NCBI GenBank assembly: GCA_040222995.1
Contig: JAVKBW010000042.1
Span: 248,001-312,000 of the forward strand
Direction: 5' to 3'
Length of the DNA stretch: 64,000 nt
Source: JAVKBW01 sp040222995
GTDB taxonomy: Bacteria > Pseudomonadota > Alphaproteobacteria > UBA8366 > Aestuariispiraceae
Each line of letters starts with the position of its first letter. The first letter of the stretch is position 1. The position numbers were made by a program, and so were the translations under genes. This document shows, piece by piece, positions 1 to 9,186 of this stretch. The notes beneath the pieces are model-generated. The model ran no database searches. It was not told the DNA's origin and was given only the letters and a program-made list of their open reading frames with translations.

Positions 1-1
1 G

Positions 2-1297
2 CTGCTGGAATGCGACCCGGCGCGGGTGGAAGAAAAGTCCCGAATTCTGCCGGTTATTGCCGGCGAAGTCCCGAATCTGCGGCAGCCGCCGAAGGGCTGT
101 GTCTTCGCGGCGCGGTGCAGCAATGCCGGCAGCGGCTGTTCGAAAGTCCGGCCGCCGGATGTAAAGCTCGGCGAAACGCAGCATGTGCGGTGCCACCTGC
201 ATGCCGATATTCTGCCTGAAGCTGAGAAACCCAAGGACGGTGCATCCGGGCAAAGCGCGTCCGATTCGTCCGCGCGACATTCCATCGCCGAACAGGACGC
301 TCTGGTGTCGATCAAGAACCTGCAGGTGCGCTTTCGGACCATGGGGATGACGAAGGCGCTCCTCACCGGCAACAAGACCCCGTATGTCGATGCCGTTCTC
401 GATGTGTCGATGGACCTGAGAAAAGGCGAGACCCTGGGGCTGGTCGGTGAAAGCGGCTCCGGCAAGACAACCTTCGGGCGAACCATTCTGGGACTGGTCC
501 CGGCGCATTCCGGCTCTGTCACCTTCGAAGGTCAGGAACTGATCGGCCTGCCGGAAAGCCGGTTCAAACCGTTGCGCCGGGATATGGCGATGATGTTCCA
601 GGATCCGGTCGGGTCGCTCAGCCCGCGCCAGTCGGTTCGGGCGCTGCTGGCGGAGCCTCTGGAAATTCACGGCCGCGCCGGCGGCGATACCTCGCTGGAC
701 AACGAATCCCGGCGGCTGCTGGACATGGTGCAGTTGCCGAGCGATTTCCTGTCGCGCTATCCGCACGAACTTTCCGGCGGCCAGGCACGCCGTGTCGGGG
801 TCGCGCGGGCCCTGGCGCTACAGCCGAAACTGATCATCGCCGACGAACCGACGGCCGGTCTCGACGTTTCCGTGCAGGGTGAAATCCTCAACCTGATGAA
901 CAGGCTGCAGCGCGAACACGAACTGACCTACCTGATCATTACTCACAACCTGCCGGTGGTGCGCCACATCAGCGACCGGCTGGCGATCATGTATCTCGGG
1001 CGGATCGTCGAGTTCGGCGACAGCGAACAGATCTTCAACGCCCCGGCCCACCCCTATACGGAAGCCCTTGTCCGCGGCGTGCCAAAGCCGGACCCGTCGA
1101 AACGCCGGCAATTGATATCGATTGAAGGGGAAGTCCCCAGCCTGGCCAACAGACCGTCCGGCTGCGAATTTCATGCGCGGTGCAAATACGCGACCGACCG
1201 GTGCCGCGTCGAGGCGCCGGGAAACACGGTCATGGCCGATGGCCGCACCGTGACATGCCATTACCCGCTTACCGACACCATCGCCCAGGCGAGCTGA
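2..1297 (+). CDS. Dipeptide/oligopeptide ABC transporter ATP-binding protein, 5'-truncated by window edge
   Basis: This is the C-terminal part of a double ABC ATPase that would energise a peptide/nickel-type importer at the inner membrane. The reading frame is open to the window edge, so the true start lies outside. The first ~60 visible residues match the Cys-containing C-terminal extension of a DppD/OppD-type subunit. A complete second nucleotide-binding domain follows: Walker A GESGSGKTT, signature LSGGQARRVGVARAL, Walker B LIIADEPT, and its own C-terminal Cys-rich extension (HARC...DRC). The architecture is therefore a DppD-DppF fusion. The substrate is not readable; the downstream oxygenases and hydrolase suggest a small organic or peptide-like substrate (inference). 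Confidence 0.9.
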   Translation: MLECDPARVEEKSRILPVIAGEVPNLRQPPKGCVFAARCSNAGSGCSKVRPPDVKLGETQHVRCHLHADILPEAEKPKDGASGQSASDSSARHSIAEQDALVSIKNLQVRFRTMGMTKALLTGNKTPYVDAVLDVSMDLRKGETLGLVGESGSGKTTFGRTILGLVPAHSGSVTFEGQELIGLPESRFKPLRRDMAMMFQDPVGSLSPRQSVRALLAEPLEIHGRAGGDTSLDNESRRLLDMVQLPSDFLSRYPHELSGGQARRVGVARALALQPKLIIADEPTAGLDVSVQGEILNLMNRLQREHELTYLIITHNLPVVRHISDRLAIMYLGRIVEFGDSEQIFNAPAHPYTEALVRGVPKPDPSKRRQLISIEGEVPSLANRPSGCEFHARCKYATDRCRVEAPGNTVMADGRTVTCHYPLTDTIAQAS

Positions 1298-1308
1298 AAG
1301 TTAACGAA

Positions 1309-2139
1309 ATGCCCGGATTAACCCCTGCCGTTCCGCCGATCGATTTTACCCTCTATCCGATCGACGGCCGCGACGACCGGGCGCGCAGCGCCCTGATTGC
1401 AAACCTGAAATCCACACTCGACCGTCAGCAATTCTGTTCGCTGCCGGGCCTTTTCCTGCCCGATGCTGTAACCACCGCCGCCGACCTTGCTAAATCCCTG
1501 CTGCCACTGGCGAATCCGGCAAACTCCAGGCGCAACTGCTACCTGCAGCGCAAGGGCGATCCGTCGCTGCCGGAAAACCATCCGCGCAACGTCATGAATC
1601 CCGCGCGCTATCGGATGATACCGGCCGATTGCCTGCCGGAGGACGCGGCGCTGAAGTTGCTGTATTTCTGGCAGCCGTTTCAGCAGTTCATCGCCGAAAT
1701 CGTCGGTGAGCCGGCGCTGTATCCCAGCGAGGACACGCTGCAGCCGGTCAATGTGATCTGTTACGGCGACGGCGATCAATCGGCCTGGCATTACGATTCG
1801 ACAAACGCCTTCACCATGACCCTGATGCTGCAGGCGGCGGAAACCGGCGGCGATTTCGAAATGGCCCCGAACACCCGGAACGGCCCGGGCGACGAGGACA
1901 TCGGCTTCATGTCGGATGTCCTGCAAGGCAACCGCGACCGGGTCGAAGTCGTCTCGCGGTCGGCCGGCGAACTGACCATCTTCCGGGGTTGCAATTCACT
2001 GCACCGGGTGTCACCTGTCACGGGTGACCGGCTGCGCCTGATGGCGGTTTTCGTCTACGAGACGGAGCCCGGCATTATCGGCGATCCGGAAGTCAACATG
2101 ACGGTCTATGGGCGGACGGGCCTCGAAGCCACCGCCTGA
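1309..2139 (+). CDS. 2-oxoglutarate/Fe(II)-dependent oxygenase-like protein
   Basis: A 276-residue protein of the HxD...H Fe(II)/2-oxoglutarate oxygenase fold. The candidate iron ligands are H161 and D163 (WHYDS) and H232 (SLHRVSP), with R241 nine residues later placed to bind 2-oxoglutarate. The ATG at 1309 lies 11 nt after the ABC transporter stop; a longer in-frame start at 1180 would overlap that gene and is less likely. Close spacing suggests one transcript with the ATPase and the CocE-like hydrolase. The reaction is probably hydroxylation of a small molecule; the substrate is unknown. Confidence 0.75.
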   Translation: MPGLTPAVPPIDFTLYPIDGRDDRARSALIANLKSTLDRQQFCSLPGLFLPDAVTTAADLAKSLLPLANPANSRRNCYLQRKGDPSLPENHPRNVMNPARYRMIPADCLPEDAALKLLYFWQPFQQFIAEIVGEPALYPSEDTLQPVNVICYGDGDQSAWHYDSTNAFTMTLMLQAAETGGDFEMAPNTRNGPGDEDIGFMSDVLQGNRDRVEVVSRSAGELTIFRGCNSLHRVSPVTGDRLRLMAVFVYETEPGIIGDPEVNMTVYGRTGLEATA

Positions 2140-2160
2140 ATTACACTTACTTAGGAGATT

Positions 2161-4224
2161 ATGCAGATGGTAGCGGGAGCCACGTCGTCGGTTGCCAAGG
2201 CGAAAGTCAGAACCGAATTTCCTCACAAGATCCGGGAAGTCGAGAACGACTGGATTCCGTTGTCCGACGGCACGCGGCTCGCCTGCCGGTACTGGCTGCC
2301 GGAGGATGCGGAACAGAACCCCGTTCCCGCCATCATGGAATACATTCCCTACTGCAAGCGCGACGGCACCGCGGCGCGCGACGAGGCCATGCACCCGTAT
2401 CTGGCCGGCCACGGCTATTGTTCGATCCGCGTCGACATGCGCGGTTCCGGCGAAAGCGAAGGCCAGATGTGGGGCGAATACCTGCAGCAGGAACAGGACG
2501 ACGCCGTCGAGGTGATCGCCTGGCTGGCGGCGCAGCCCTGGTGTTCCGGTCGCGTCGGCATGTTCGGAAAATCCTGGGGCGGGTTCAACGGCCTGCAAGT
2601 GGCGGCATGTCAGCCCAACGCACTGAAGGCGGTCATTTCCGTCTATTCCACCGATGACCGTTATGCTGACGATATTCACTATATGGGCGGCTGCCTGCTT
2701 TACGAAAATCCCAACTGGTCGTTTGCGATGTTCCCGGCAGGCGCGCGCTCGCCTGATCCCAAGTTTCTGGGAAACAAATGGCGGGAAACCTGGGAAGAGC
2801 GTCTCGCCTGCGCCGGCCCCTGGATAAACGAATGGCTGCGTCACCAGCGCCGCGACGAATACTGGAAGCACGGTTCGGTCTGCGAGGACTACAGCAGGAT
2901 CGAAATTCCCGTTTACATGATGGGTGGCTGGGCCGACGGCTACACCAATCCGGTGCCCCGCACCATCGCCAACCTCAAAGGCCCGTCGAAAGCACTGATC
3001 GGTCCATGGGGCCACCAGTACATGCACCAGGCCAATCCGGGGCCGATGGCCGGCTTTCTGTCTGAATCCCTGCGCTGGTGGGATTACTGGCTGAAGGATA
3101 TCGATACCGGCGTATTACAGGAACCGAAGATTAGAGCCTGGATGCACGACAGCATGCCGCCGGCCCCCTATGTCGACACCCGTGACGGCAACTGGGTTGC
3201 GGAAGAGCAATGGCCGTCACCGAACGTGACAGACCGCATTCTGCATGTGAATGCCGGAGGTCTAGCGGAAACGGCGGAGCCGGAAACATCGGTCGATGTC
3301 CGCGTGCCGCAGACCTATGGCAGCCGCACCCCGATGTGGAGCAACAATGGCGGCGGCGATCCGGAATCGCCGATGGACCAGCGGGAAGACGACGGCCTCG
3401 CCTTTACCGTGGACACCGAGCCGCTGGCAGAAGACCTGCCAATCTTTGGCGCGCCGACCCTGTCGCTGTCATTCTCGGTCGACCGGCCGGTGGCCTTTGC
3501 CAGTGCGCGTCTGTGCGATGTTTTCCCGGATGGACGGTCAGCCCTGGTTTCCTACGGACTGATGAACCTTACTCATGATGAAACGCATGAAACGGTCACT
3601 CATCTGGAACCTGGCAAACGCTACACCGCGAAGGTCATGTTGAACGACAACGCCTACCGGTTCAAGGCCGGCAACCGAATTCGTGTCGCCATCGCACCGT
3701 CGTTGTGGCCGGTCATCTGGCCGTCGCCGGAACCGGTGACACTCACCGTCTATACCGGCGCCACCACCTTCGCTCTGCCGGTCCGGCCGGATCAGGTGGC
3801 TGACAAGGAACTGCGCCCGATCGATACGCCGGAACACAGCGCGGTGCATCCGGTGACCGTCGTGCGCAAGGCAGACCCCACCGTCGTCCGCTACGAACGC
3901 GACGTGGCGACCGGCGTCACGACGTGGATCCACGAGGACGATGCCGGCGAAACCCGTATCGACCGTGACGGCTGGACCTTCTCCGACCGCAACTGGCGAA
4001 CATCCTCGATACAGGAAGACGATCCGCTGAGCGCGCACCTTACCTTCCGCAACGTCTCGACCTATGGCCGCGAAGGCGAACTGGACGTCCGTATCGAGGC
4101 AACCCAGGAAATGTCCAGCGATAAGGACAACTTCTTCCTGAAAGCACGGTTGACCGTGACGGAAGGCGGGGCCGTCGTCAGTGACAAGGAGTGGGACGAA
4201 ACCATTCCCCGGGACGGGAATTAA
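2161..4224 (+). CDS. CocE/NonD family (X-Pro dipeptidyl-peptidase S15-like) hydrolase
   Basis: A 687-residue alpha/beta serine hydrolase of the CocE/NonD family, which cleaves esters or acylated amines. The nucleophile elbow GKSWGG puts Ser138 at the active site, Asp259 sits in GGWADGY and His285 in GPWGHQY, in the expected order. The C-terminal third is the jelly-roll domain of X-Pro peptidase/CocE proteins. No signal peptide is visible, so it is probably cytoplasmic. An AGGAG ribosome site lies a few bases before ATG 2161; ATG 2167 is a possible alternative. It is 21 bp behind the oxygenase gene, consistent with a shared operon, and its stop overlaps the convergent phytanoyl-CoA dioxygenase-like gene by 4 bp. 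Confidence 0.88.
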   Translation: MQMVAGATSSVAKAKVRTEFPHKIREVENDWIPLSDGTRLACRYWLPEDAEQNPVPAIMEYIPYCKRDGTAARDEAMHPYLAGHGYCSIRVDMRGSGESEGQMWGEYLQQEQDDAVEVIAWLAAQPWCSGRVGMFGKSWGGFNGLQVAACQPNALKAVISVYSTDDRYADDIHYMGGCLLYENPNWSFAMFPAGARSPDPKFLGNKWRETWEERLACAGPWINEWLRHQRRDEYWKHGSVCEDYSRIEIPVYMMGGWADGYTNPVPRTIANLKGPSKALIGPWGHQYMHQANPGPMAGFLSESLRWWDYWLKDIDTGVLQEPKIRAWMHDSMPPAPYVDTRDGNWVAEEQWPSPNVTDRILHVNAGGLAETAEPETSVDVRVPQTYGSRTPMWSNNGGGDPESPMDQREDDGLAFTVDTEPLAEDLPIFGAPTLSLSFSVDRPVAFASARLCDVFPDGRSALVSYGLMNLTHDETHETVTHLEPGKRYTAKVMLNDNAYRFKAGNRIRVAIAPSLWPVIWPSPEPVTLTVYTGATTFALPVRPDQVADKELRPIDTPEHSAVHPVTVVRKADPTVVRYERDVATGVTTWIHEDDAGETRIDRDGWTFSDRNWRTSSIQEDDPLSAHLTFRNVSTYGREGELDVRIEATQEMSSDKDNFFLKARLTVTEGGAVVSDKEWDETIPRDGN

Positions 4225-5039
4225 CCGCCGGCCTGTGCCGCATAGACGACCGGAAACCAGTCTTCGCGCAAGCGCTCGCCCTCTTTCATCCCGTGACCGG
4301 GATACGGGGGCGAGGTGCGGCCGGGCCGTTCGACGTAGCGGGCGTCGTCGCCGACGAAACGGAGCGAAAACGCGCGTCGCCGCGCCGTGGTAAGATTGCC
4401 CCGCGCGCCGTGCAGGCACCGGAAATGAAAAGCAACGGCGTCGCCCGGCTGCATGTCCCATTCCAGAACCGTGTAGGCCTCCGGCGTTTTGTCCGGGTCG
4501 GGCACCGGCATATATGCCGCCGGATCAGGGTAGAAGCTGTCATCCGAGAGCCAGCGCACCGGCAACACCTGCTTTTCCCATAGATGCGACCCGGCTACGC
4601 AGCGCAAGGTTGCGTCCGTCACCGGATCGACCGGCGCCCAGAAACTGACATTCTGCCGGCCTTCGACAAAGTAGTACGGTGAATCCTGATGCCAGGGCGT
4701 CGGCTTGCCCGTGCCGGGCTCTTTCACCAGAACATGGTCATGGAACATCTGCGTCGTCCGGGACTCCATCAGCTCGGCCGCCACCGCCGCCGCAGGCGAA
4801 TGCCGCACGACATCGGTAAATTCGGGAATACGGTTCCAGTTGCAGTAGTCATCGAAAAACCTGCCGCTTTCACCGTCCTTCAGATTTTCCGCCGCATAAG
4901 GTCCGGGCTCGGCCATATTACGGTCGATACCGTCACGGATCGCATCGACCCAGCCGTTGAACAGGCCCTTGATCAGCACCGCGCCATCGCGCCGGAAGGC
5001 ATCGACAAGAGAAGGATCGAGGATCGGATCTGTCGTCAA
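4221..5039 (-). CDS. Phytanoyl-CoA dioxygenase (PhyH) family protein
   Basis: A 272-residue PhyH-family Fe(II)/2-oxoglutarate dioxygenase. The ligand set is visible: H117 and D119 in WHQDSPYY, H210 in CLHGARGN, and R221 downstream for 2-oxoglutarate. The N-terminal FRRDGAVLIKGLF is typical of the family. The only suitable start is a TTG at 5039 without a convincing ribosome site, so the exact N-terminus is uncertain. It converges on the CocE-like gene with a 4-bp overlap. With the oxygenase at 1309 it makes two distinct 2OG oxygenases in one small cluster. The substrate cannot be predicted; PhyH members act on acyl-CoAs, amino acids and ectoine. Confidence 0.85.
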   Translation of the reverse strand: MTTDPILDPSLVDAFRRDGAVLIKGLFNGWVDAIRDGIDRNMAEPGPYAAENLKDGESGRFFDDYCNWNRIPEFTDVVRHSPAAAVAAELMESRTTQMFHDHVLVKEPGTGKPTPWHQDSPYYFVEGRQNVSFWAPVDPVTDATLRCVAGSHLWEKQVLPVRWLSDDSFYPDPAAYMPVPDPDKTPEAYTVLEWDMQPGDAVAFHFRCLHGARGNLTTARRRAFSLRFVGDDARYVERPGRTSPPYPGHGMKEGERLREDWFPVVYAAQAGG

Positions 5040-5091
5040 GGGGCATGGTATCCGGAAAAAGCGGCTCGGTTTTTGTGGATCCGCCGTTTCG

Positions 5092-5631
5092 TTACAGCAG
5101 GGGTTTCGACGTTTGGCTGACGACCCACGCCCCGGCAGCGTTGCGGCAGGCCGTGTGATAGGTTTCTATCCGTTCGCCCTGAACTTTGGCCACATTGGCA
5201 TAGTCGCGGCACAACTGCCCCTCGCCCGACATGAAGGTGCGGATGGCGTGAACCTCACCGCTGTTCCCGCTGCCTTCGTTGTTCCAGCTCCGGGTCTCTC
5301 CGATCGGCGAATCGGTCAGGGTCGCATAGGTCGTTTCTTCCATCGCACGCCGGTCGAGGCGGGTCAGATAGTCTGCGGCATAATAGCCGCCGACCGCCCC
5401 GGCCCCGGCCCCGAGCGCCATGCCGATCAGCTCACCCGATGCACTGCCGCTGAGCGCGCTGTAGCCGATCAGCCCGCCGATCAGCGCGCCGGCGACGACA
5501 CCGGTGGCGATGGTTTCGTCGCGGTCGAATTTCGGCACATTGCCGCAAGCGCTCAACGCGATAGAAGCCGCGCACATCGCGGAGACGGCAAATCCGGATT
5601 TTCGTAGATGTCTGTTCTGGCGCATCGTCAT
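5092..5631 (-). CDS. 17-kDa surface antigen-like lipoprotein
   Basis: A 179-residue predicted lipoprotein. A basic N-terminus and hydrophobic stretch end in LSAC, making Cys29 the likely lipidation site. Residues ~42-85 are glycine/alanine-rich with repeated GxxxG spacing (glycine zipper), as in Rickettsia 17-kDa-antigen/SlyB-like outer-membrane lipoproteins. The C-terminal ~80 residues contain two cysteines and match the surface-antigen domain pattern (C...Y...TACR). GGAAG precedes ATG 5631. It probably stabilises the outer membrane, by analogy with the family. Confidence 0.75.
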   Translation of the reverse strand: MTMRQNRHLRKSGFAVSAMCAASIALSACGNVPKFDRDETIATGVVAGALIGGLIGYSALSGSASGELIGMALGAGAGAVGGYYAADYLTRLDRRAMEETTYATLTDSPIGETRSWNNEGSGNSGEVHAIRTFMSGEGQLCRDYANVAKVQGERIETYHTACRNAAGAWVVSQTSKPLL

Positions 5632-5781
5632 TGGATTCTTCCTGTCAGCAGTCTCAAACCAGGTATCGAAACCGTCTTGTTACGGCAAACCGTTCTGGTT
5701 GCATCCAATTTATATGCCAAATGCAGCACTATTTCACTATTTTTTCCGATTCCGGGCGGAATCCGGCAAGACAGGGCGCCG

Positions 5782-6666
5782 TCAGGCGTCCATCAGCAGA
5801 TCGGTGGGTCTGTCGACGTTGCGCAGGATGGCCTGTTTCAGTTTCGACATGGCCCGGGTTTCAAGCTGCCGCACCCGTTCCTTGCTGACGCCGAGCTTGC
5901 GGCCCAGTTCCTCCAGCGTCGCGCCGTCATCGACCAGACGGCGCTCCTGGATAATCACCTGCTCGCGGTCCGACAGTTCGTCCAAAGCGGCCGCCAGCCA
6001 TTTCGACCGGGTTTCGGAATCCCGCATGCAGGTAACGACCTGATCGGGGGTCGGCCGCTCATCCGGCAGCAAATCCTGCCACGGATCGTTCGACATGTCG
6101 GATACGGTGGCGTTCAGCGAATGATCCGACCCGGACAACCGCGCTTCCATCGATTCCACATCGTGGATGCCGACCTTCAATTCCTTCGAAATACTCTGCC
6201 TGCCTTCATCCGTCATCAGGCCGCCCGATCCTTCAGCTATGCGGGCGCGCAGGCGGCGCAGGTTGAAAAACAACGATTTTTGCGCCGATGTCGTGCCGGT
6301 CCGAACGATTGACCAGTTCCGCAGCACATAGTCCTGGATCGCAGACCGGATCCACCAGGTTGCATAGGTGGAAAACCGGACTTCGCGTTCCGGGTCGAAC
6401 CGGGCGGCGGCCTGCATCAGGCCGATATTGCCTTCCTGAACCAGATCGCCCATCGGCAGACCGTAATTGCGGAATTTTGTCGCCGTGCTGATCACCAGTC
6501 TTGTATAGGCGCGCACCAGGCGGTGCAGGGCATCTTCATCGCCGTCATAACGCCAGCGCTTCGCCAGATCCTGTTCGTCTTCGCGGGAAAGAAGCGCTTC
6601 CTTCATGGATGCCCTGATATAGGACATGTTCGCGCGCTGGGTCGCCGGGTCATCAATATGCGCCAT
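5782..6666 (-). CDS. rpoH: RNA polymerase sigma-32 factor (heat-shock sigma factor)
   Basis: A 294-residue sigma-70-family factor of the RpoH group, directing RNA polymerase to heat-shock promoters. Region 2 contains GDLVQEGNIGLMQAA and FSTYATWWIRSAIQ. The RpoH box QKSLFFNLRRLR separates it from RpoD and RpoS. Region 4 ends in the helix-turn-helix LGVSKERVRQLE. A GAGGAG ribosome site precedes ATG 6666. Alphaproteobacteria often carry two rpoH paralogues; only one is in this window. The substrates hrcA/grpE lie further right, but no clear sigma-32 promoter was found there. Confidence 0.93.
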   Translation of the reverse strand: MAHIDDPATQRANMSYIRASMKEALLSREDEQDLAKRWRYDGDEDALHRLVRAYTRLVISTATKFRNYGLPMGDLVQEGNIGLMQAAARFDPEREVRFSTYATWWIRSAIQDYVLRNWSIVRTGTTSAQKSLFFNLRRLRARIAEGSGGLMTDEGRQSISKELKVGIHDVESMEARLSGSDHSLNATVSDMSNDPWQDLLPDERPTPDQVVTCMRDSETRSKWLAAALDELSDREQVIIQERRLVDDGATLEELGRKLGVSKERVRQLETRAMSKLKQAILRNVDRPTDLLMDA

Positions 6667-6816
6667 CGTCGAAGCTCCTCGCTGTATTCGTCGTTCTGTA
6701 AACTTACTGCGGTATATAATGACTGATACGCCAGGATTTTAGGTTCGGATCATCCGTCAGGACGAAATTCCTACGACTTCACGATATTGTCATCGCACGC
6801 TGAATTCGCGGGGTCG

Positions 6817-7620
6817 TCAGGCCTGGATCGTTTCCAGCACGTCACCGGCCGCCGAGAGGCACGCCGCGATCAGGCTTCCGCCGCGTCCGCTGCCGCCATC
6901 GAGGGACAGGGTATAGGGTGCGTCAACCAGTCCGCGCGGTTCGATATCGACACCGCGGACAACCCGCTGAAACCCCCGATAGGGCTCATCGACGGTTTCG
7001 AAACTGCGCGTCGCCCACCAGAAGGCGTCGCTTTGCGCCGTAATCGGTTTCCCGGTATCCAGCCCCGCACTGACGAACAGCACCGCGCCGTCGTCCCGGT
7101 AGGCCGCCTGTTTCAGATGCGAGAAGTACGTATCGTGACCCGGATGCACGCGCAGCCGTTCACGAACGGACGATGTCCAGTAGGTCAGCGCCAGCGTCCC
7201 TTCCCGGCAGCGGTTTCTGGCGTCGTCGATATCCGCGCCATAGCTTTCCAGCGTTGCCCTGAGGCCGCGTTCCAGCATCCACGAAAAAACGGTATCCGGA
7301 TCCTTGGCGAACTGGATCTGCAGCAGCCGCTGGAACATTTCCTCCTGCGCGCCGCGCAGAAACACAAGGTCTTCGACATGGACGAAAGGAGGGCGGCCAA
7401 GAAACCAGCACCGGAACCGCAGCAATTCGTCTATCACGCCGACGGAATCCGGTCCGTAGCCGATTGTGTTGCCCAGATAGACAATCCGGTCGCCGTCCCG
7501 AAGCTGCAGCGCCAGCGCATCGTGCACGGCTTCCAGTTTCTCCAGATCGCCGTGGATCGCGCCGACCGCCCAGACCCTGTCGGCCTGACGAAGCGTTACG
7601 AGAATTTTACTTTTGGCCAT
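6817..7620 (-). CDS. Metallophosphoesterase-like protein with degenerate metal-binding motifs
   Basis: A 267-residue protein whose N-terminus (VWAVGAIHGDLEKLEAV) aligns with the Ser/Thr phosphatase-type calcineurin fold. The catalytic residues are replaced at every usual motif: GDIHG is GAIHG (Ala21), GDxxDRG is GNTIGYG (Asn51), RGNHE is RGAQE (Ala91, Gln92), and the C-terminal VHAGL is VSAGL. It is therefore probably not an active metallophosphatase and may act as a binding or regulatory protein. The start is the ATG at 7620, where conservation begins; upstream codons lack family features. Loss of activity is inferred from residues alone. Confidence 0.72.
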   Translation of the reverse strand: MAKSKILVTLRQADRVWAVGAIHGDLEKLEAVHDALALQLRDGDRIVYLGNTIGYGPDSVGVIDELLRFRCWFLGRPPFVHVEDLVFLRGAQEEMFQRLLQIQFAKDPDTVFSWMLERGLRATLESYGADIDDARNRCREGTLALTYWTSSVRERLRVHPGHDTYFSHLKQAAYRDDGAVLFVSAGLDTGKPITAQSDAFWWATRSFETVDEPYRGFQRVVRGVDIEPRGLVDAPYTLSLDGGSGRGGSLIAACLSAAGDVLETIQA

Positions 7621-7721
7621 TGGGGATTGTCCGGAACGCCGACATTGTACCTGCCCGGACCTTACGATAGCACCGTTCTCGCGAAAAGGACCAATCGTCG
7701 CCGCCGGCCTGTCTGTCCGCG

Positions 7722-9059
7722 CTATTCCGTTGCATCCCCGAACACATAGACCGTTTCGAAACCGCTGGTCATCGCCGACAGCATTACTGCGCTGTCGCCA
7801 TCGAACGCCGCGAAGACATCGCGTTTCGCGCAATCGGCGACCAGTCGCCAGAACGACATCCGCTCGGCCGGCTGGCAGTCGAAGAAAACCCGGGGGTCGA
7901 CATAAAGCCGGGTCAGCGCCTTTGCCTGGAACAGTTCGCCGAAGACGTCCGGAACGGCGGCCATGTCGCGGATATCGGCCATCACCTTCTGGTTCAGCAG
8001 GCGTTTGGTCACGATAAGCTGGTTTTCCTTCGGCAGGTGCTTCAGGCCCTTGGGCATCACCATCAGGTCGAACGCCGCCCAGTCGGCGTCTTCCAGCAGC
8101 AGCAGGGACGCCGCATGGATCGGCACGCAGACATCCACACCCGGTTCCTTCGCCGCCGCTGTCTGGGACAGCCGGTTCCTGACCACGGTTTCGATCAGTT
8201 TGCTGCCGGCGCCCTTGCCGCCTTCATGCGGCGCAAGCAATTCGGCATAGTCGCACAGGCCCAGCCTGTTTTCGGGGTCGCCGCGCATCGCCGCATACCG
8301 GATCGGCGGCGGCGCGGATTTCATTTCGGCGACGGCCTCGATCGTATCGTCATAGGCCTCGGTCAGCGACAGCGTGCCTTCCTTGAGGGTAAATTCCTCC
8401 ATCGCGGCGGCGGCCAGAACACCGTCGATCATTGCCATCGCTTCGCCGGTGTCCCCGACATCGCCGGTGGCGAGACGGATGCTGTATCCCTGCTTCGCCT
8501 TTGCCGCGGCCGCGCTGTTTTCATGCACGACTGCCGCCGTGCGTTCGTTGAGGTGAACGACGCCGTCGCCCGACCCGCCCGCCAGTTCACCCATCGCCTT
8601 CGGGTCGATCTGATAGATCGTCAGGACCCGCTCGTCATTGTCGGACAGGGACGACGCGATGGAATCGCGGAACGAATGCAGGCCTTCCGCCATCTTGTGG
8701 GAATCGATACCGGTTTCGGTATGACGCCGGGCACCGCCGACCCTGAGGCCAAGCACTTTTCCCTGTTTGGAAACGGCGACAACATCCAGCAGGAACGGCC
8801 GTTCGGTGCCGTCTCCGCCCATCAGGGTCACGCCGATGCGAATCGGAACGGCGTTGCTGAGCACCATCTTCAGCGTTTCGGACATTTCCGCCCGGGCTTG
8901 GGGAAGGACGTATTCCATGAACGGGCGGTTGACAAAGCGGTGCATCGCGCCGCCCAGCGCCTCTTTCACATCACCTTCCAAACGGGTGCAAATACCGTTC
9001 TTGTCCAGGTCCGCGATAAAATCGTACTGCACGTGTCCCCCAAAGGCGTCAAAAGACAC
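7722..9059 (-). CDS. Conserved hypothetical protein, PAS-like N-terminus
   Basis: A 445-residue soluble protein that I do not recognise. Residues ~10-110 have the alternation of a PAS-like sensor (DFIADLDKNGICTRL, then a strand-rich part ending VLGLRVGG). The C-terminal ~200 residues (LMVMPKGLKHLP, LTRLYVDPRVFF, a final GFETVYVFGD) might be a very diverged EAL-like barrel, but none of the signature residues is present. The longest start is GTG 9059; a second GTG at 9032, just after GGGGGA, may be the real one. It lies 101 bp upstream of, and in the same direction as, the degenerate metallophosphoesterase, which suggests a signalling pair (inference). Confidence 0.6.
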   Translation of the reverse strand: MSFDAFGGHVQYDFIADLDKNGICTRLEGDVKEALGGAMHRFVNRPFMEYVLPQARAEMSETLKMVLSNAVPIRIGVTLMGGDGTERPFLLDVVAVSKQGKVLGLRVGGARRHTETGIDSHKMAEGLHSFRDSIASSLSDNDERVLTIYQIDPKAMGELAGGSGDGVVHLNERTAAVVHENSAAAAKAKQGYSIRLATGDVGDTGEAMAMIDGVLAAAAMEEFTLKEGTLSLTEAYDDTIEAVAEMKSAPPPIRYAAMRGDPENRLGLCDYAELLAPHEGGKGAGSKLIETVVRNRLSQTAAAKEPGVDVCVPIHAASLLLLEDADWAAFDLMVMPKGLKHLPKENQLIVTKRLLNQKVMADIRDMAAVPDVFGELFQAKALTRLYVDPRVFFDCQPAERMSFWRLVADCAKRDVFAAFDGDSAVMLSAMTSGFETVYVFGDATE

Positions 9060-9186
9060 CCTCTCGATATGACGCTGCCCCGCCCGTACCGATAGCGGTG
9101 ATTATGTCCCGAGAATGACCGGAAAGGAAGTAGGCGAAAATTTCGATTCAGCCAGAGCTGCCGATTCCGGCCAGCAGGCTCTAGAT

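Noticed and set aside
5740..5781. Intrinsic terminator for rpoH
   Set aside because: A GATTCC/GGAATC hairpin is present after the stop, but on the transcribed strand it is followed by A residues rather than T.
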